Positions 60,851-64,000 of a DNA stretch of 64,000 nucleotides are shown piece after piece. Within the stretch, counting starts at the first letter, position 1, and each line of letters begins with the position of its first letter. The position numbers were made by a program, and so were the translations under genes. The notes below the pieces were generated by a model that worked only from the letters and a program-made list of their open reading frames with translations, was not told where the DNA came from and searched no databases. This DNA comes from G965218495 sp965262785 (GTDB lineage Bacteria > Bacteroidota > Rhodothermia > Rhodothermales > Bin80): positions 4,030,001-4,094,000 of the forward strand of contig OZ253559.1 of assembly GCA_965262785.1 (NCBI GenBank), read 5' to 3'.

Positions 60851-61957
60851 AAATTCTCGCAGAGTAGTCACAGCCGCAATTGTAACCAACAGTAAGGTCA
60901 ACGTAACGACGAGGGCACGGTAACGCGACGCTGCAGGTCGGTCTCGTCGTGCGCGCTTCTTCAGACGAGGTTGGCTAGCTATTACTCGATTCCTCCCTTC
61001 CGTTGCATCAGACGGCGATACTGCCGCCAAGTCCCGCTCGCGGACCTTAGCAAGCAGTTCATCGCAAGAGCGAATTCGTGACGCATCCGAGATCTCCAGA
61101 CACTGGTCAATGGACTCAAGCAGTCTCGGCAGGAACCTTCCCTGCCCAACAACGCTGGCAGACGGCAACGGGTCAGCCCCGCCTTGCATGACCGCGTAAG
61201 CCCTCTGCTGAACCTTTGCCAGACTTGGCGGCTCCCATGGAGGATTGCCGCCCGCCACCATACGCCACATTACTGCCCCTACGCCGTAGATATCTGTCCA
61301 TGGCCCGATGGCCCCTTCACCGACCTGTTCCATTGCTGCGTAGCCATCGGTGTACGGCGCCATGGACTTCGTAACGCCCGAGGTCTCTTGCTTGGCCGCA
61401 CCGAAGTCTATCAGCACCGGCTGATTGTCCTTCCGCCGAATCAGGATGTTCGAGGGCTTGATGTCTCGGTGGTACAGCCCAGATTCATGGGCTCGCTTCA
61501 GGCCACTAAGCAGCGGAAGAATCACCTGGAGCAAGTCCCCCTCCGTAAACGGCTCTCCTCTTTTTTCCCGCAGCTCCAGCAACGCAGACAGCGGCAGGCC
61601 GTCTACAAAGTCCATCACCATGTACGCCGTGCCGTTCGCCCGAAACAAGTCGCGGCTGGTAACAATATTCGGATGTTCTCGAAACGCTTCTAATCGTCGG
61701 CCCTCTTCCAAAAAGCGCCGGAGACCGTCTTCGAAGGAAGCTTCAATTCCTGACTCCGCAGGCTGAACGACACCAGATCTGCGCGCCGCCAACTCACGCG
61801 GGAAGTACTCCTTAATTGCAACATCCGCCTGAAGCATCCTGTGGCGACCCTTATACACAACACCGAATCCGCCACGTCCGAGTACGGACTCGACTACGCA
61901 GTCACGGAGCACGGTACCACTAGCAAGGAAGTCGCCTTCTGGTGGATGCTGGATCAT
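58961..61957 (-). CDS. Ser/Thr protein kinase, transmembrane, with 17 Sel1 repeats
   Basis: 998 residues. The kinase domain (~15-290) is complete: SVLGRGGFGVVYKGRH (Gly loop), ADVAIKEYFPREL (Lys), MVMDFVDGLPLSALLEL, GLYHRDIKPSNILIRR (HRD) and VLIDFGAAKQETSGVTK (DFG and activation segment). A transmembrane helix ALVVTLTLLLVTIAAVTTL (~345-365) follows. The rest is 17 tandem Sel1 repeats of 36 residues, such as SLGYAYANGIGIDQDYAESV, outside the cytoplasm if the kinase is inside. Adjacent units are almost identical, indicating recent expansion. It heads the six-gene operon and should be the sensor kinase whose output is read by the FHA proteins and reset by PP2C. Confidence 0.9.
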   Translation of the reverse strand: MIQHPPEGDFLASGTVLRDCVVESVLGRGGFGVVYKGRHRMLQADVAIKEYFPRELAARRSGVVQPAESGIEASFEDGLRRFLEEGRRLEAFREHPNIVTSRDLFRANGTAYMVMDFVDGLPLSALLELREKRGEPFTEGDLLQVILPLLSGLKRAHESGLYHRDIKPSNILIRRKDNQPVLIDFGAAKQETSGVTKSMAPYTDGYAAMEQVGEGAIGPWTDIYGVGAVMWRMVAGGNPPWEPPSLAKVQQRAYAVMQGGADPLPSASVVGQGRFLPRLLESIDQCLEISDASRIRSCDELLAKVRERDLAAVSPSDATEGRNRVIASQPRLKKRARRDRPAASRYRALVVTLTLLLVTIAAVTTLREFAVFNWYRLGAEQGQAVAQGNLGSAYWNGRGVNQNYTEAVRWFRLAAEQGNADGQKSLGVAYYVGDGVDQDYTEAVRWYRLAAEQGNSYAQIGLGLAYYVGDGVDQDYTEAVRWFRLAAEQGNAGGQNGLGHVYWNGTGVDQDYAESVRWYRLAAEQGNAGAQYGLGLAYWNGTGVDQDYAESVRWYRLAAEQGDADAQNSLGYAYANGIGIDQDYAESVRWYRLAAEQGDADAQNSLGYAYANGIGIDQDYAESVRWFRLAAEQGNSYGQNSLGYAYAKGEGADQDYTEALRWFRLAAEQGNAGGQNNLGSAYGNGWGVNQDYAEAVRWYRLAAAQGNADGQNNLGRAYWNGSGVDQDYAEALRWYRLAAEQGNANGQNSLGLAYANGIGIDQDYAESLRWFRLAAEQGDAYAQFNLGSAYWYGRGVNQDYSEAVRWYRLAAEQGIADAQNSLGDAYWNGRGVGRNYAEAARWFRLAAEQGNADAQNSLGDAYAIGIGIDQDYAEALRWFRLAAEQGNAGGQGLLGIAYSNGWGVDQDYGESVRWFRLAAEQGNAVAQSALGYAYLNMLGVDQNYAEALRWYRLAAKQGDARAQYNLGYMYDNGFGVDRDYVEARRWYRLAREQGYAGG

Positions 61958-62135
61958 TGGTCAGGCGGCCATTTCCGCTCTTGCGACATGTGCTCTTCGA
62001 AAGTAAGGCAAGCTTCGGCTAAGGACAACGGCAGACCTTTGCGCAGTTGTGCATACTCCAACCATGCTACTCCTCGAGCTGCACGCTGCGTACGCGTAGC
62101 TGCATACGATTGGCCAACGCTTTACGAGGTAATCC

Positions 62136-62252
62136 ATGCCTGCAAGAAAAATCTCCATGTGTAAACTCAAAGAAATACTTCGCCTGGCATTCGAGGGCGG
62201 GATGGGTGTACGATCCCATAGCCCGCTGCTTGGGATTGTCGCACAGTACGGT
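62136..62252 (+). pseudogene. istA: IS21 istA remnant (N-terminal)
   Basis: ATG 62136 begins MPARKISMCKLKEILRLAFE, then a frameshift; the HTH part ARCLGLSHSTVMN continues in another frame until it meets the R repeat at 62253. About 39 codons remain. Confidence 0.8.
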
Positions 62253-62289
62253 AATGAATGTCAATAGTCTTTCCCGGTCTGCGACAATT
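62253..62289 (+). repeat. R repeat, solo copy
   Basis: AATGAATGTCAATAGTCTTT, CCCGGTC and TGCGACAATT, joined directly to an istA remnant on the left and to S5 on the right. Confidence 0.7.
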
Positions 62290-62291
62290 GT

Positions 62292-62420
62292 TAGTACAGG
62301 AAATGTTTTAAGCCCCGAAAAACGGAAATGAACGACCGGAAGGGCACCCTGCACGCCGCCTGAGATCACCGCGCACAAACAAGGGTGGAACCGCCTCGGA
62401 ATCGCCGCGGATCGCGCCCG
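62292..62420 (+). repeat. S repeat, copy 5
   Basis: TAGTACAGGAAATGTTTTAA, GAAAAACGGAAATGAACGAC, CGGAAGGGCACCCTGCACG, GCCTGAGATCACCGC as in S3, then CGGAATCGCCGCGGATCGCG as after S2. Direct orientation. Confidence 0.72.
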
Positions 62421-62453
62421 ATCGCTCAGGTACGGCCCGGGGCGATTTCGGAG

Positions 62454-62537
62454 ACCTTTTCCTGATAACCCTGACTATCTGGGGACGCTGAAGCCGTCGG
62501 GGCGGGCTTTAGCACCCGTGGGACGCGTGCCCGCGCA
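62454..62537 (+). repeat. P repeat, copy 2
   Basis: Matches 14192-14268 (upstream of recombinase A), with an extra 8-9 bases after CCTGATAA. Here it lies just after S5, with no recombinase gene following, so it may mark a lost one. Confidence 0.6.
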
Positions 62538-62586
62538 GCACCTAGGTCTGCTCCTGCCAGGTGGAACGCTCTACGCGTTCCAGTAT

Positions 62587-62823
62587 CTAATCGTCATCGT
62601 CAGAAGCGTCGCTATCAGCAATAGACGCTGCGGTACGCCTCTCTGGCGGCTTAACTTTTCGTGCTTCCAGGAATGCGCGCTCGCCATCAATCAGGGTGTC
62701 CAACCTCAAGCGGATGAGACCCGAATGATCACCGTCTCGCAATAGCTGGACGGAATCTATTGGAAAGCCGTGGCTAGGCCTGCGATCGCCCGCTTCTGAG
62801 CGCTGAAAGATTTTTACCGACAA
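62587..62823 (-). CDS. small hypothetical protein (weak)
   Basis: 78 codons from a TTG start at 62823. SVKIFQRSEAGDRRPSHGFP and SGLIRLRLDTLIDGERAFLE look protein-like, and the tail is acidic (SDASDDDD). No family is recognised and no clear ribosome site is visible. It may equally be a chance frame. The region 62538-63047 otherwise shows no gene. Confidence 0.3.
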   Translation of the reverse strand: MSVKIFQRSEAGDRRPSHGFPIDSVQLLRDGDHSGLIRLRLDTLIDGERAFLEARKVKPPERRTAASIADSDASDDDD

Positions 62824-63059
62824 GGGGTTTCAATCCCTTCTACGGCGGAGCGCGGACGACGTCAGGATGGAGCAAATTGCGGGTTAAGAAAATGACGTGA
62901 GTGCTTAAGCTGCAAATTCCACCACGGGCTTGAATTTCTTGATTTCGGCAGCAGGGGCACGCGGACTGGTGAATGATCCGGACTCGATGTGGACCTTTGG
63001 CTTGATATGATGCGTATTGAGCGCCTCATAGCTGAGCCTTAAGGAGGATGACTAAGAAA

Positions 63060-63248
63060 GTGATAACACGGCAGTCCACGAGCGTGCATTCCAACCCCGG
63101 AGGAAGTGCCGTTCACGATGATTCGCGAGCACGCATCGTCGTGCGTGCGACCGACACAGTGCACGCTGTAAGTCCTACTTCTGAGCGGATCATCAAGGAG
63201 ACCTCGGTGAAGCGCCGACAAGCCATAAAGGTGCTGGCAAATCGATAG
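63060..63248 (+). CDS. antitoxin of a Fic/Doc-type toxin-antitoxin pair
   Basis: About 62 residues from GTG 63060, 9-12 nt after AAGGAGG. ATG 63048 lies immediately against the ribosome site and is less likely. The C-terminal motif RIIKETSVKRRQAIKVLANR is, in my memory, typical of small antitoxins encoded upstream of Fic/Doc toxins. The N-terminal part is basic and polar. The stop codon (63246-63248) overlaps the beginning of the toxin reading frame. Confidence 0.6.
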   Translation: MITRQSTSVHSNPGGSAVHDDSRARIVVRATDTVHAVSPTSERIIKETSVKRRQAIKVLANR

Positions 63249-63249
63249 G

Positions 63250-63624
63250 CGGCACTATCGCGTTACTTACAACGACGCGATTCGCTGTCATGAGGAAGCT
63301 CTTCTGGATGGCGGGGCCCCAGGGATCATAAGCGAGCATGTGATTCGGTCAGCGCTGGGTCGCCCGTACCATGACTACTACCCAGACATCCATCAGAAGG
63401 CAGCCGCCCTGATTCACGCGATCGTTTCAAGTCGCGGATTTGTAGACGGGAATAAACGAACGGCCCTCTATCTGACGGAACTGTTCGTTCAGAGAAGTGG
63501 CTATGAATTGGCCATTGATGACCTGGAATTCGTGGAGGCTCTAACGAGCGTTGCATGCGGTCAAATGAGTTGTGAGAATCTCGCGGAGTGGATTTGTATA
63601 CTGCGACGTTATTCGAACAGGTAA
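63250..63624 (+). pseudogene. Fic/Doc-family toxin without a start codon
   Basis: The frame reads RRHYRVTYNDAIRCHEEALL, GGAPGIISEHVIRSALGRPY, the Fic motif SSRGFVDGNKRTALYLTEL (H replaced by S at the position before FxDGNKRT in the Doc consensus HxFxDGNKR) and ends normally at 63624. No ATG, GTG or TTG precedes HYRVTYND after an upstream in-frame TAA; AGG stands where a start would be expected. The first usable codon, GTG 63340, would cut off the N-terminal 30 residues. So the toxin is probably silenced by loss of its start. Fic enzymes transfer AMP or phosphate to targets such as elongation factors. Confidence 0.65.
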
Positions 63625-63750
63625 CTCGAAGGAATTCGAACACTGGATTCTGGCTGTGACTCGTGCCCGAGGCACGTTGGTCTGCACGGTGCTGGAGCTT
63701 TGCTTAACCCCGGGGCTATTGGGGTTCTCTGTTAACCAACCGAGAGCCCG

Positions 63751-64000
63751 GTGCCCAGAAAGCGAATCTCCATGCGAAAGATCAAAGACGTACTTCGCCT
63801 GCGTTACTGGGAGGAATACAGCCTGCGCGCAACGGCCCGCTGTCTGAGTATCTCTGTCAGCACAGTAAGCAACTATATCAACCGCGCAGCCGAGGCCCAG
63901 TTGGAGTGGCCGCTGCCGGACGAGTTGACCGATGCAGAGCTGCAAGAGCGGTTCTTCCCAAAGCCCAAGGAGGCCGCGGCGCGGCCCGTGCCCGACTGGA
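63751..64000 (+). CDS. istA: IS21 transposase IstA (N-terminal part, continues beyond window)
   Basis: From GTG 63751 the frame reads VPRKRISMRKIKDVLRLRYW, an HTH (EYSLRATARCLSISVSTVSN) and PLPDELTDAELQERFFPKP, open to the window end. ATG 63772 is a second possible start, but the GTG matches the MPAKRISMRK start of the istA at 21163. This copy is clearly diverged from the 21163 and 62136 copies. Confidence 0.88.
   Translation, partial: MPRKRISMRKIKDVLRLRYWEEYSLRATARCLSISVSTVSNYINRAAEAQLEWPLPDELTDAELQERFFPKPKEAAARPVPDW

Noticed and set aside
62815..62870. CRISPR-like sequence GGGGTTTCAATCCCTTCTAC
   Set aside because: It resembles some CRISPR repeats, but it occurs once; no second copy, spacing pattern or cas gene is present.

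Overview
Organism and overall character. The left edge carries ordinary chromosomal genes of a Bacteroidota-type bacterium, most like the Rhodothermota/Balneolota side of that group. These are a PorD-like (DUF4835) component of the type IX secretion/gliding machinery, a secreted gluzincin/beta-propeller/outer-membrane-barrel protein, tRNA-Ser(CGA) and alaS. DUF4097 adhesin-like proteins, secreted 6-bladed propellers and an arginine-pathway GNAT remnant fit the same origin. The assignment is inferred from families; no rRNA is present.

Layout. 1-6.7 kb is core. 6.9-25 kb is a graveyard of mobile DNA around two DUF4097 genes, a lipoprotein and a secreted trypsin-like lipoprotein. It holds two IS110 elements with conserved left ends that should encode bridge RNAs, an ISL3, a 564-bp GIY-YIG unit, a tyrosine recombinase, and an IS21 istA broken by an antisense group II intron and by the second IS110. 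25-31.5 kb is a Russian doll. A two-gene IS256-like element (one transposase lacking catalytic residues, one normal) is cut by a group II intron. That intron's RT gene is cut by a second intron in the same orientation, whose RT gene is cut by a third, ORF-less, antisense intron. Beyond the doll lies an FRG-domain gene fragment, not the rest of the IS256 gene.

32-62.5 kb is accessory cargo. It starts with a tyrosine recombinase whose 5' end faces a ~100-bp site (S repeat). Five S repeats, all in one orientation, recur at about 33.3, 34.9, 40.5, 50.5 and 62.3 kb. The cargo between them is: secreted beta-propellers; an NYN nuclease with SbcD/YhaN-like proteins; a third tyrosine recombinase and a nucleoside-deoxyribosyltransferase/TIR-fold protein; a Dam methylase + ParB-like + nuclease-like trio; and a six-gene operon. 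That operon encodes a Ser/Thr kinase with 17 Sel1 repeats, a MotA/TolQ/ExbB protein, an FHA protein, a PP2C phosphatase, a membrane FHA pseudo-protease and a membrane-anchored vWA protein with a MotB/ExbD-like helix. The window ends with a Fic/Doc toxin-antitoxin pair whose toxin has lost its start codon, and the beginning of another IS21 istA.

How the genes may work together. The best candidates for something undescribed are the phospho-regulated, ion-motor-like six-gene operon and the integrase-plus-repeat cassette array that carries it beside other probable defence modules. The nested intron/IS256 locus, with its inactive/active transposase pair, and the duplicated GIY-YIG unit found inside an integrase remnant come next. 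All homology calls were made by eye from family knowledge; none has been checked by a search.
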